Positions 25,101-37,100 of a stretch of 64,000 bases of DNA are shown one piece after another. The DNA lies in assembly GCA_025917655.1 (NCBI GenBank), contig CP084611.1, positions 4,154,001-4,218,000 of the forward strand, given 5' to 3'. Numbering within the stretch: the first letter of the stretch is position 1; every line of letters starts with the position of its first letter. A program made the translations under genes and the position numbers. This DNA is from Chlorella sorokiniana. Lineage: Eukaryota > Chlorophyta > Trebouxiophyceae > Chlorellales > Chlorellaceae. The notes beneath the pieces were generated by a model. That model ran no database searches. It had not been told where the DNA came from and worked only from the letters and a program-made list of their open reading frames with translations.

Positions 25101-28100
25101 CAGCATTGTGGCCCCGCTGTTGCTGCCACAGGCGGCCAGCCTCGGCCCTGACGCGCTCATTCTGCAGGTCAGCTTCGCAACAGCCACTGGAGCTCTGGCA
25201 TTGCAGTCGGTGCACAGCGGCAGCGGCAAGGGCAGGCCCACTGTGCACGTGGAAGCGAGCGTTGCTTTTGTGGTGGCTCGACAGCCGCAGCGGCGGGGCC
25301 GAGCCGCTCCTGCTGCGCAGCCGCAGCCAGCCCCGGAGCAGCTCGGACCAGGCAGGCAGCTGTTGGCTCAGGTTGCGGGTGGCATCCGCGCAGCCTCGTT
25401 CGCTGAGCTGGGAGCTGCGCAGCATGATGACTCCGCGGTGACGGTGTCCCCGGCGGTGCTGGATTGCTGCCTGCAGCTGGCGGCTGCACCAGCTGGTGGC
25501 TCGCCGCTGCGCATTCCAGCAGGCGTCAGCCTCCTCCTTCTGGGCAGCAGGGCAGGTGGCATCGCTGGGCACGGTGGGAAGAGCATGCTGGCCATATCGC
25601 AGCCATCTACTGACTACACGCTGCTAGGCGGCGATGCCACATTCACCGACTATCGCCTGGCAAGGAGCGTCAGCGGGGCAGCGGTGTGCAGCGTCTGTGA
25701 GATGGAGGCCCGGCCCATGGGCAGCAGCGCAGCCAGAAGGAAGCCGGCCCCCAAACGCTACTTGGCAGCAGCCGCGGTTGGACCACCCAGCACGCTGCGG
25801 CAGGAGGACTGGCTGTATGCCTTGGACTGGCTGGCTTACGGCAGCAGCGGCAGGTCTGCTGCAGCAAGCGTGGCGCAGGCAGTCCTGTCTGCCAGCTTGG
25901 GTGTGACGAGCGTCGGCAGCTGCACTGACGTGCTGCTGCCGCCGGCATTGCCATAGTGCAGCAGGCCGCTGCTGGAAGTTCGCAAGGCATGGCGCTGATC
26001 ACTCAGGGCGGCCAGCTAGGTGTTGCAGCAGGCCTGGATGGCAGGCCTGGGGCCAGCGGCGTGCAGGCGGCGGGCCTGTGGGGCCTCGCTCGCACGGTGG
26101 CTCAGGAGCTGACCGCTGTGGCGATGCAGGCTGTGGACATGCAGCGGCAGGCCGTGGCAGGCACCGCAGCTGCCTTCCTGGCCCTGCTTGTCCCCCAGCA
26201 ACCCGACAAGTTGGCTGACTTGCTGCCTGGCGAGGCACAAGTGCAGGGCAGCCCCTACGGCCACAGCGTGCAGGGCGGCAGCCTGCTTGCCGCAGTCCTG
26301 CAGAGGAGCACTATCAAGCCGATGCTGGCGCCCTTCCAGCTGTTCCCCCAGCCGCGCGGGCGCTGCAGAACCTGGCGCCGCTGCCCGTGGATGCCAGCGC
26401 CGCAGCCCTGGCCCCGGCCAGGTGCTGGTGGCTGTGCGGGCGGTGGGCATCAACTTCCGAGACGTGCTCAACGTGCTGGGCATGTACCCGGGGACCCGGG
26501 GCCGCCGGGAGGCGACTGCGCGGGCGTTGTGGTTGCAGCAGGGGCTGGCGTGCACCGCCTGAAGCCCGGCGATGCCGTGTTTGGGCTTGCTGGCGGCAGC
26601 CTCGGCAGCCACGTCCGCTGCAACGCGCAGACTGTCACGCAGGTGAATGCTAGCAAAGGGAGTTTGCATTTGTGCTTGTTTACCAGCGGATCACCGGCAA
26701 AAGGTCATGCAACCCTTACCTGCTTGCTGTCTGCAACCAATGTGGTGCAGATGCCTGGCAACCTGGACTTTGAGGCTGCATCAACCACCCCCACCGTCTG
26801 CATCACCGTGGATTGCGCCTTCCGCCAGTCTGCAATGGTGCGTCCTGGTGACAGAGTGTTGGTGCATGCAGCTGCCGGCGGTGTCGGCATTGCCGCCATG
26901 CAGCTGATTGATGCGCTCGGTGGCACTACGGTGGCGACGGCTGGCAGCAGCAACAAGCGGGCGCTTGTGCGCTCGCTGGGGCCCAGCCAGGTGCTGGGCT
27001 CCCGTGACACCGCTTTTGTGTCGGAGCTGGCAGAAGTTGGGGGCGCCAGCGTGGTGCTCAACAGCCTCACCAGCAGCGGCATGGTGGCGGGGTCGCTGGC
27101 AGCGCTCAGCGCTGGTGGCCGCTTTGTGGAGATCAGCAAGCGCGATATTTGGAGCGCAGCGCGCGTGGCCCAAGGTGGGTGATGGGTGGGTGAAGGCTTG
27201 GATGGGTACCCTAGTGATGGGTTGCTCAAAGGTTAAAAGAGACACCTAAACATAAGGAGAGGGTCTGGATTCTTCGTTTCCGAACGTTGATCGGAAATGT
27301 AACTTTGACAATTCATTTTGATGACCTTTCATTTTGAAGATTGTCCCTCGATTCGATTGCAACTCTCAATCCGAGGTTTGAAAACGTTGCCTATAATTTG
27401 AGTCTCATTCCACTTCAACGTTCGAGTCGGGAAAGTTTAGATTGCCCTTCGGCTCCTTCTGTATAATTTTGCTTGATCAACAATGCCTACCTTGATTGGA
27501 AGGATTCAATCGAAGCAGCGATCCAAAATCAAGAATGCTATCTGGGATAATTTATAATTTTCCTACTGTGTTAGCTTGCTGCGTGCCTGGCGGATACATT
27601 CATTTCGAAATGGTGTCCAAGTTCAGCCTTCCAGTCGAACTGAATTTGGAATCCTGGAATCGATCGAAAAGTCCCTTGCATTCTGAGGCTGCGAATGTGA
27701 AGTTTCTAAATCTAGCCGAACTTTTGCCAACTTCTATTGTTGAAACTTTTCAGTTCCTTTTTCCTGCTGCATGAGTGTTGGACTCCGCCTTCATGATCAC
27801 CCATGCCCCGTCCCTGTCTGCAGAGCGCCCGACGTGTGCTACTCTCTCGTGGCGGTGGACTTCTTGCCGCCGCCGGCCGTTGAGACGATTCTTGGCCGCC
27901 TTGCCGCCGATCTGGCGTCTCAGGCATTGAAGCCGTTGCCACGCGTGGTGCATGACCTCGCTGCCGTTCGTGCCGCCCTGCGCCAGATGAGCCAGGCTCG
28001 CCATGTTGGCAAAATCGTGGTGCGGGCGCGCACCCTGCAGCAGCAGCAACCTGGATCTTCCAAGGTGAGGCTGCTGACCGTTCTGCGTGATCTTTGGGCT

Positions 28101-31100
28101 GCTTGCTTTATTGATGGCTGGCGCACACATTGCTTCCATTGCTAATAGCAAATGCACCTTGCTTTCAGGGAGTTGTTGTGCTGTCTGGAGGCCTTGGCAT
28201 GATCGGTTCCCTTGTGGGCTCCTGGATGACCAGGCAGCAGGTGGCAAAGATTGTGCTGCTGGGCGCAGCGGCCGCCCAGGTGCAGACAGCGGCAGCGTTG
28301 TGCAGCTGGCGTCGAACAGTGCATCTGCAATCACCATGGCCCGCTGTGATGCGAGCAGTGCCGCTGAGGTCGCCGCGGTGGCGGAGGCGGCCACGGGCAG
28401 TAGGAGGCTGCAGAGCGTGGTGCTTTCTGGCGGCGTGCTGGCTGATGCCGCCATCCCCAACCAAGCGCTGCGGGGCATCCGCGCGGTGTTTGCGCCCAAG
28501 CCCTGCAGCGCCCAGCTGTGGCAGCTTCCCGCTGGCGTGCAGCCCTGCCAGGGACACCTTGTCTTCTCCTCCGTGGCAGCCCTGCTGGGCTCCCCCGGCC
28601 AGGCCAACTACAGCGCGGCGAATGCGTGCCTGGATGCCATGGCGCAAGGCTGGCAGTCGCAGGTGCGCCGGAGCTGGCGTTCAGGTGGCCCAGGTGCTAA
28701 CCACCTTCTGCCCACACCTATCTCGCACCCTGCCCACAGGGCATGGCTGGCCTGAGCGTCCAGTGGGGCGCTTGGGCGGAGGGTGGCATGGCGGCGGCAA
28801 ATGCAGCCACGGCCAAGGCTGTCGAGCGCATGGGCATGCGCATGATTGCGCCAGAGGCGGGCCTCCTGGCCTTCCAGTCCCTCCTCCTGCTCTGCAGCGC
28901 GGCTGCACTGCCTGCCGTGACGGCCGCTGTGCCCTTCCGCTGGGGCCGCTTCATACAGCGGCTGGGCGGTGCAGTGCCTCCCATGTTTGCTGCCTTTGAG
29001 GAGGAGGCCGCCAAGGAGCAGGCGGAGACGCCGCAGCAGGAACTCACAGCTGGCAGCTGTGGCTCGGCAGACGATGAGCTCGTTGCCGGCGAGCCAGCTG
29101 CGTCGTCTGGCCAGCGACGCCGTGCGGGCCGGGCGCCAGGCAAAGGCGAAGGCTGCTGGCCAGCGGCAGGCGGCAGGCGCCAGCGCCGCCCCTCCCAGCA
29201 GTACCTGTTGGCCCAGGTGCAGGAGGCCGTCGCCGCGGTGCTGGGCCGGTCGGTGGGCCTCGACGAGCCGCTCATGTCTGCCGGCCTGGACTCGCTGGGC
29301 TCGGTGGAGCTGCGCAACTCGCTGGAGAAGCAGTCTGGGCTGGAGCTGCCCTCCACCCTCGTGTTTGACTACCCCACCGCCTCCGCCCTGGCCGCCTTCC
29401 TCGCCGCGCGGCTGGCGCAGAGCCAGCTGGCTGTCGGGGCAGTCGAGGGTGACACCGACTCGCAGGAGTGGTGCTCGGACGAGGAAGGCAGCCTGAGCGG
29501 GCGGGGGCTGGTGCCCGCCGCGCAGCAGCCACGCCTGGTGGGCGTGAGCGCCATCGCCACGCGCTCGGCTGGCGGCGCGCTGCGCAGCCCGCAGCTGTGC
29601 GACCAGAGCCGGCCCATCCCCGTGGATCGCTGGGACGTGGAGCGGCAGGCAGACTTTGTTGGGGGCATGGCAGTGCAGGTGGGTTTTGGGTGGGGGCTCT
29701 GCTGCTGCCGCTGCTGCTGCTGCTCCATTACTACATCTCCGGACCAAGTGCCCTCTAGACAAGCGGTTTTTTTTTTTCTGGATGCAGTTTGGCGTGATGC
29801 TAGAGGGCGTGCAGCTGTTTGACCCGGCGGCCCTGGGCATCAGCGACACCGAGGCCGCCCTGATGGACCCGCAGCAGCGCCTGCTGCTGGAGACGGCCAG
29901 CGAGGCGCTGCTGGCGCGGCCCAACGAGGCGGCGGACGGCGCTGCGCAGCAACTGGGGCGTCTTTGTGGTGGGTGGCAGCAGTCTTGTGGGCTGCACGCC
30001 GCATTCTTCCATGACCGCCCTGAGCCTTGGCCAGCTAAGCCTCTGCTCAGAGTTGTTCTTTTTATTTTACTGGCTCATGCAGGGTGTCTCCTCCAACGAC
30101 TACCACCGCCTCATCTCCAAGCACGGCTTGGTGGTGACGGCCTACTCAGCCACCGGCACCGCTCTGTCTGTTGTGGCGGGCCGCCTCAGCTTCACCATGC
30201 GCCTCAAGGGCCCCGCCCTGAGCGTGGACACCGCCTGCTCCTCCTCCCTGGTCAGCCTGCACATGGCGTTCAACAGCCTGCTGGCGGCGCAGAGCAGCAT
30301 GGCGGTGAACAGCGGCGTGAACCTCACCCTCACCCCCGACACCTTTGCCATGTTCCAGGCAAGTTGACGCCGCCATGTGTGCACGCGTGCAGCTGTCCGG
30401 CGTTTCTCCCTTTTCTTGTGCTGCAGCTTGACTCAACAAATCTTGCCCAACAACCCTTCTCTTGCTCTGCAGAGGGCTGGCATGATGGGAGCAGAGGGGC
30501 GGTGCAAGGCGCTGGATGCCGCCGCCGACGGCTATGTTCGCTCTGAATCTGCTGTCAGCGCCCTGCTGCACCCCCTGGCCTGCCGCCAAGACGCCACCGC
30601 CGCCGGTTGGACTGTGCTGCTGGCGGGCACGGCAGTCAACCAGGGCGGGCGCAGCAGCACGCTGACGGCGCCCAACGGCCCCAGCCAGCAGGCCGTCATC
30701 TGGGCGGCCCTGGACGAGGCTGGCATCGCCCGGGCTCCATCACCGAGCTGTCCATGCACGGCACGGGTGAGGCTGCCAGCATTCTCTGTTGCGCCCTGGC
30801 CTGCATCAAGTCCCTCTGGCCAGACACGCCTGCCAAGCCTGCCCACGTCCCTCCGCACCCCTCGTTGCCATGCAGGCACCCCGCTGGGCGACCCCATCGA
30901 GGTGGGCGCCATCGCCGCTGTTCTGGTGGAGGGCCAGAACGCGCGGCGGGTGCAGCAGCCGCTGGCGCTCATGGCGTCCAAGTCGTGGGTCGGCCACTCG
31001 GGTGCGCTGGGGCTGCGAGTATGGGAAGAAGCTGCGGATCCGCTGGTTTCCATGTGCTGCGCACCTGTTCAGCAGCAGCGCAAGGCAGGGGAAGGAAGCT

Positions 31101-34100
31101 GTCACAACCCCCATGCCCACCAACCCACCGGTGCCCCTCCCCGCAGAGCCCGCATCTGGCATGGTGGGCTTTGCGCACGCCGCCATGGCCATGGGCGGCG
31201 GCCACTCCCTGGGCATCACCAACCTGCGCTGGATCAACCCCTACGTCGTCACCAGCTTCAAAGTGACGGGCAGCCCGCAGCCGAGGTGGAGCGTGCCCCG
31301 CGCCGCCGCCGGCCTGCCCCTGCACCACGCCAGCGGCGAGCGCATGAGCGGCGTCTCAGCTTACGCCTTCCAGGTGAGCTCAATGCGCTGCTTGCCTGTC
31401 ACTGAGCCCGGTTTGCCCACACCATTTCTGAGCGACGCCTGACCCTGCCCGGCGGTCAATGCGTCTCTTTGCGTGCAGGGCACCAACGCCCACGCGCTGC
31501 TCCAGCGACCGGCGCTCGACCGCCCAGCCAACAACTCGCGCCCAGTGGCGACGCACTGGCAGAAGGAGGCCTTTGGGTAGCGCCCCGGTGCACAGCATGC
31601 TGCACCGGGCGCGCAGCGTGGTGGCCAGCACACGGAAGGCGAGCGTGCACGTGGAGTGCCTGCTCAGCTCAACGCCACGGCTGGCCTGCTTCTGGGACCA
31701 CCGAGTGGGGGCAGGGTTCTCTTTCCGGGAGCCGGCTTCTTCGAGCTGGCAGTCGCGGCTGGCAAGGCGGCAGCCGGCAAGGCGGCAGCGGCCGTGGCGT
31801 TGACGGCGGCCAGCATCCCCGCCCCGCTGCAACTGCCAGAGGGCCAGCAGTCCAGGAAGCAAGCGGTTGTGCTGCGTGGCAGCGTGCTCCTTGCCAGTGG
31901 CGCAGTGGCTGTCACCTCCTCGCCTGCAGCTTACACTGCAGCACCTCAGCGCAACGGCTGCCGCGACCCTCATGTCTGAGGCACAAGGCGGCAGTGCCCC
32001 AGTGACGGCCCGTCTTCCCGTGTCGGCTTGGCTCGTGCGAGACGCTGCGCATGGTGCCTCCGTGCCAGCCTCGCATGCCGCCATCGACAACAGCGCCTGC
32101 GACAGCAACTCCTGGTTCCACCCTGCATCCTTGGACAGCTGCCTCCAGCTGGCGGCTGCCGCGTCGCCCGCCGCGCTCAAGGTCCCCGCCGCCCTGGGCT
32201 GCCTGCTGGTGCCAGACCAGCTCACCGCTCCGCAGCTGGCGGCTGCCAGCAGGCAGGAGAACGCGGCTGCCCCCGTCGACTCCCCTTCGGTTGTGGACTA
32301 CTGGCTGCTGGAGGCTGCGGGCGGCCTGGGGCTCAGCATCAGCGAGCTCGAGGTGAAGCCGCTGGGCAGGCTGCCGCTGCCAGCAGCACCAGCAGCAGCA
32401 GCAAGGGCAGCACCTTCACAGCCTGCTCCAGTGGCTCCTGAAGAGCTGCTGTACGAGGTGGCCTGGCCAGCGGTAGCTCCAGCGGAGCATGCCCATGCAG
32501 CACGCCAGCCAGGCGGCGGCGCAGCACACCAGTGCGAGGTGGAGCTCCTGCCCACTGACAGCACGGCCACCGCAGCTGATGCGATCGCAGCGCTGCAAGC
32601 TGCAGGGCTGGAGAGCCTGGGTGGCGCCCAGGTCAGCACTAGCGGTGCGATTCTGGCAGCACGTGCTGTGCCTTATGGGATTAGGGCCGCTGCCTGGCAG
32701 CCAGCCGAAGGCGGCCTGCCGGGCCTGATGCGCACCCTGGCTCTCGAGTATCAGGGGCAGAGGTTTGGCAGCGTGGATGCCGACAGGCTGGCACCCACCG
32801 CTGGGGTTCCTGTGCGGGGGCGCGCTTAGGCTTGTTGTCTGCCGGGGCGACCCCAGCGGCAGACGCATACGGCGCTGTGCAGCGTGGCGGTGCTCAGCAG
32901 CACGCGGCACTGCTGCCAGCCGTGGCCAGGAGCAGCATCCCTGCCTTCCACCTCATGCCGGTGCCCCGCGGCGCACTGGGCAACCTCAAGCCGCTGCCTG
33001 TGGCAGTTTCTGAGGTGGCTCCAGGCCAGGCGATTCTGGCTGTCAAGGCCGTTGGGGTGAACTTCAGGTGAGCGGCTCAGGAGGTGTTTGCTTGGATGGA
33101 CTTTTCTTTGTTCTATGGTTTTCTGGCATGTTTGGTGATCCCACTTGGTTGAACTGCTGCTTCCTGTTTGTAGGGATCTGCTCAACGTGCTTGGCATGTA
33201 CCCGGGGATCCGGGGCCGCCGGGAGGGGACTGCGCGGGCGTGGTGATGGCTGTGGGTGCTGGTGTGACCCACCTGAAGGCGGGGATGCCGTGTTTGGCCT
33301 GGCATCAGGCAGCCTGGGCAGCCACGTTCACACAAATGCGCTGACAGGTGAGGAGCAATCCAGCAGCCAACTTTTCCGTGTCCAGCAGCGCGCGCTGACA
33401 GGGTCTTCCTCCCTTTTGCAGTCGTGCCCATGCCCTTAAACCTGGGCTCTGACGCGGCGGCAAGCACCCCCACCGTGTTCATCACCGTGGATTGCGCCTT
33501 CCGCCAGCTGGCGGCAGTGCGTCCCGGCGACCGCGCCCTCGTCCACGCTGCAGCCGGCGGTGTCGGCATCGCCGCCATCCAGATGGTGGCTGCTCTGGGC
33601 GGCGAGACGGTAGCCACGGCTGGCAGCAGCAGCAAGCGGGCGCTTGTGCGCTCGCTGGGGCCCAGCCAGGTGCTGGGCTCCCGAGACACCCTGTTTGCCT
33701 CTGAGCTGGCTGAAGTTGGGGGCGCCAGCGTGGTGCTCAACAGCCTGACAAGCAGCGGCATGGTGGCGGGGTCGCTGGCGGCGCTCAGCGCTGGCGGCCG
33801 CTTTGTGGAGATCAGCAAGCGCGACATCTGGAGCCCGGCGCGCGTGGCTCAAGGTAACAGCTGTGCAGCAGCACGGCAACGTGTGAGGTTGAAGCCTCAG
33901 GCAACCCAGCCCTCACCCCATGCATCCACATTTCTTGCCCTGCAGAGCGCCCTGACGTGCTGTACTCGCTGCTTGCCGTGGACTTCCTGCCCCCGCCCGC
34001 TGTGCACTCCTGCATGGCTCGCCTGAGCCGCCAGTTGGCGGCGGGGGTCCTCCAGCCCCTGCCCCAGGTGGTGCACGCGCTGTCGGCGGTGCAGGCGGCC

Positions 34101-37100
34101 CTGCGCCAGATGAGCCAGGCGCGCCACGTCGGCAAGATCGTGGTGTCTGCGCCGGCGAGCGAGGCCAGCAAGGCGCCAGCTGGCGCCACCGTGGTTGTGA
34201 CTGGCGGCCTTGGCACCCTGGGCTCTCTCACTGCGGCGTGGGTGGCCCAGAAGAGCAGTCTGCGGGTGCTGGCCACAGGGCGCACCGGGCGCTTTGCAGC
34301 CGACGCCGCCTCCCCGGAAGTAATCCCCTGGCGGTGCTGGTGGCGGCCTGCTTCTCCAGCGTGCTCAGCATGGCCAGCGTGGATGCCGCGGCGGCTGCAG
34401 ACGCAGCGCTGCTGCTGACTTGCGGGGACGGCTGCAACGCTGGCAGTGCCGTGCACACGCCGCTTGCAGGCATTCTGCATGCCAGCGGCGTGCTGGCGGA
34501 TGCCACCCTGCGCAACCAGACCCTGGGAGGCCTGCGCACCACATGGGCACCAAAGGTCACCGCTCTGCGGCAGCTGGGCTCTGGCTACAACCGCCACCCG
34601 GGCGCCTTCCAGCTGCTCTTCTCCTCCGTGGCGGCGCTGCTGGGCTCCCCCGGCCAGGCCAACTACAGCGCGGCGAACGCGGCCCTGGATGCCATGTCGC
34701 AGGCGATCCAGGCAGAGGCGAGTTCCCATTCCTGCCCTGCATCAAGTCCCCTTTTTCAGTTCCACGGTCATGCGTTGCTCTCGTCCCCTCTTGTGCCTGT
34801 CAGTGACCTGCCCGTGCTTGGCCTTGGTGCAGGGCCTGGCCAGCAGCAGCGTGCAGTGGGGCGCCTGGGCTGGCGCAGGCATGGCGGGCAACGATGCCTC
34901 CACCCGGGCCCGTGTGGAGCGGACTGGCCTGGGCCTGGTGGAGGTGGATGCAGGCCTGGCTGCACTGGAGGGACTGCTCCTCCAGGCCGCCGTCCCTGCG
35001 CAGGCAGCCGCCGTGCCCATCCGCTGGCCTAAGTTCCTGCAGCAGCAGTTCAGAGGCGCGCCGCCCCGATGTTCGGCGCGTTCGCCGCGCTGGCGGCGGC
35101 GGCAGAGCCCAAGGCTGCAGGCAAGGCCACAAGCTTGGCCCGCAAGGCTTCCAGCAGGAAGCCGGGGGCAGCCAGGAGGAGCACCAGGCGGGAGGCAGCC
35201 TCGGCGGCAGCAGTGCAGAGCCCAGCTGACCGGGAGGCTTTCATGTTGCAGCAAGTCAAGGATGCTGTTGCTTCAGTTCTGGGCAGCGCAGATGTCGACC
35301 CGCAGCAACCGCTGATGGCGGCCGGCCTGGACAGCCTGTCGTCTGTAGAGCTGCGCAACAGCCTGGAAGCCAAGCTTGGGGTTGAGCTGCCTACTACACT
35401 AGTGTTTGACTACCCCAGCATTGCAGCCCTTGCTGGCTTCCTCGCCACAAAGGTGCAGCCTGGCTCCGCCGGTGCCCTGCCTGTGGACGAGGGAACTGCG
35501 GATGACAGCGACGGCAGTGAGGCAGCCCAAGCCACACTGCGGCAGTCACGCAGCCGGCGCCTGCGAAGCACTCGCAGGCGCCGCCACGCAGGTGCTGCTG
35601 AGACCAAGGCTGCTGGCCCTATTTCGACCGAGGACCACCAGGCTTTCATGCTGCAGCAAGTCAAGGACGCTGTGGCCGCTGTGCTGGGCAGCGCAGATGT
35701 CGACCCGCAGCAACCGCTGATGGCGGCTGGCCTGGACAGCCTGTCATCGGTTGAGCTGCGCAACAGCCTGGAAGCCAAGCTTGGGGTTGAGCTGCCTACT
35801 ACACTTGTGTTTGACTACCCCAGCATTGCAGCCCTTGCTGGCTTCCTCGCCACAAAGGTGCAGCCTGGCGCTGGTGCAGCTGAGGAGGCAGGTAGCAGCG
35901 ACGGCGTGACAGCCAGCAGCGCGGAAAGCGAGGCATCTGTGGTTGTCAGGCGTGTCACGCGGAGCAGGCGGTCTCAGAGGAAGCGTGGCAGTGGCAGTGT
36001 GGCAAAGGCTGCAGATGTGTCAGCTGAGGACCACCAGGCTTTCATGCTGCAGCAAGTCAAGGACGCCGTTGCCGCTGTGCTGGGCAGCGCGGACGTTGAC
36101 CCGCAGCAACCGCTGATGGCGGCTGGCCTGGACAGCCTGTCATCGGTTGAGCTGCGCAACAGCCTGGAAGCCAAGCTTGGGGTTGAGCTGCCTACTACTC
36201 TAGTGTTTGACTACCCCAGCATTGCAGCCCTTGCTGGCTTCCTCGCCACCAAGGTGCAGCCTGGGTCTGTGGGGAGCCCGCCGTCAGAGGGGAGCCAGTC
36301 TGATGCGGCCAGCTATGCCAGCGAGGCCAGCTACAGCATGGACGAGGAGGAGGCTGTGCATGCGCTGGTGCGATCCCAGCGCGAGCCGACCCGTGACGTG
36401 GTTGCAGTCACGGGCATGGTTGTACGGGCGCCAGCCGACGCCTTTGCAGGCATCCAGGGGCTGGACGCTGTGCAGATGGTGCCTGCCAGCCGGTGGGACC
36501 TGGAGGCCCACTCAGGTGAGCACACCCGGCAGCTTCATACCCTTGGATTAGAGGTGCTGGCACCCTTTGCACCCTTTTGCAATCGGGGACCAGTAACAAG
36601 CACACTTAGACTGGGTCCTCTGCCTGTTGCCTGTGTGCTTGCAGACGTGTTTAGCGGCCTGCCGGTGCGATTTGGCAGCTTCCTGGCAGAGGCGGACCTG
36701 TTTGACGCCGCCGCCTTTGCCACAAGCGACGCCGAAGCCGTGTGGATGGACCCGCAGCAGCGCCTGCTGCTGGAAGCGGTGCGCGAGCTGATGCTGGCGC
36801 AGGCTGGCTCCACCGGCATTGAGCAGGCGGCGCGGCGGGATGTTGGCGTTTTCGTGGGCCTGTCCACCGTGGATTATTTGAAGGTGGGTGGAGGCGGTTA
36901 GAAGGTGCATTTGGTTCCTTGTGGGCATGTCCATGTCTTACTTGGACCTTCATCGTGTTGCCTGCCTGCCTTGTGCCTGGCTGTCAACCGTGCACCCTAC
37001 AACATACTGGGTTTTCAACTGCAGTTGATGGCCAAGTACGTGCCCACCCAGATTGCTGGCTACAACGCCACCGGCACAGCGCACAGCGTGGCCAGCGGTC

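Larger units (their letters stand above)
35225..36270 (+). repeat. Tandem triplicate of near-identical ACP-coding units
   Basis: Three units of about 220 bp, spaced about 400 bp apart, run from [11 protein letters not shown] to ATKVQPG. From the Ser codon to the end, the copies differ at only a handful of mostly silent bases. The linkers between them are unrelated in length and sequence apart from being basic. Confidence 0.93.

Noticed and set aside
27310-27690. C/D-box snoRNA in the ER4 intron (TGATGA at about 27318, CTGA at about 27681)
   Set aside because: The boxes are too far apart, lack a terminal stem and the C box lacks the preferred purine. They are probably chance in AT-rich sequence.
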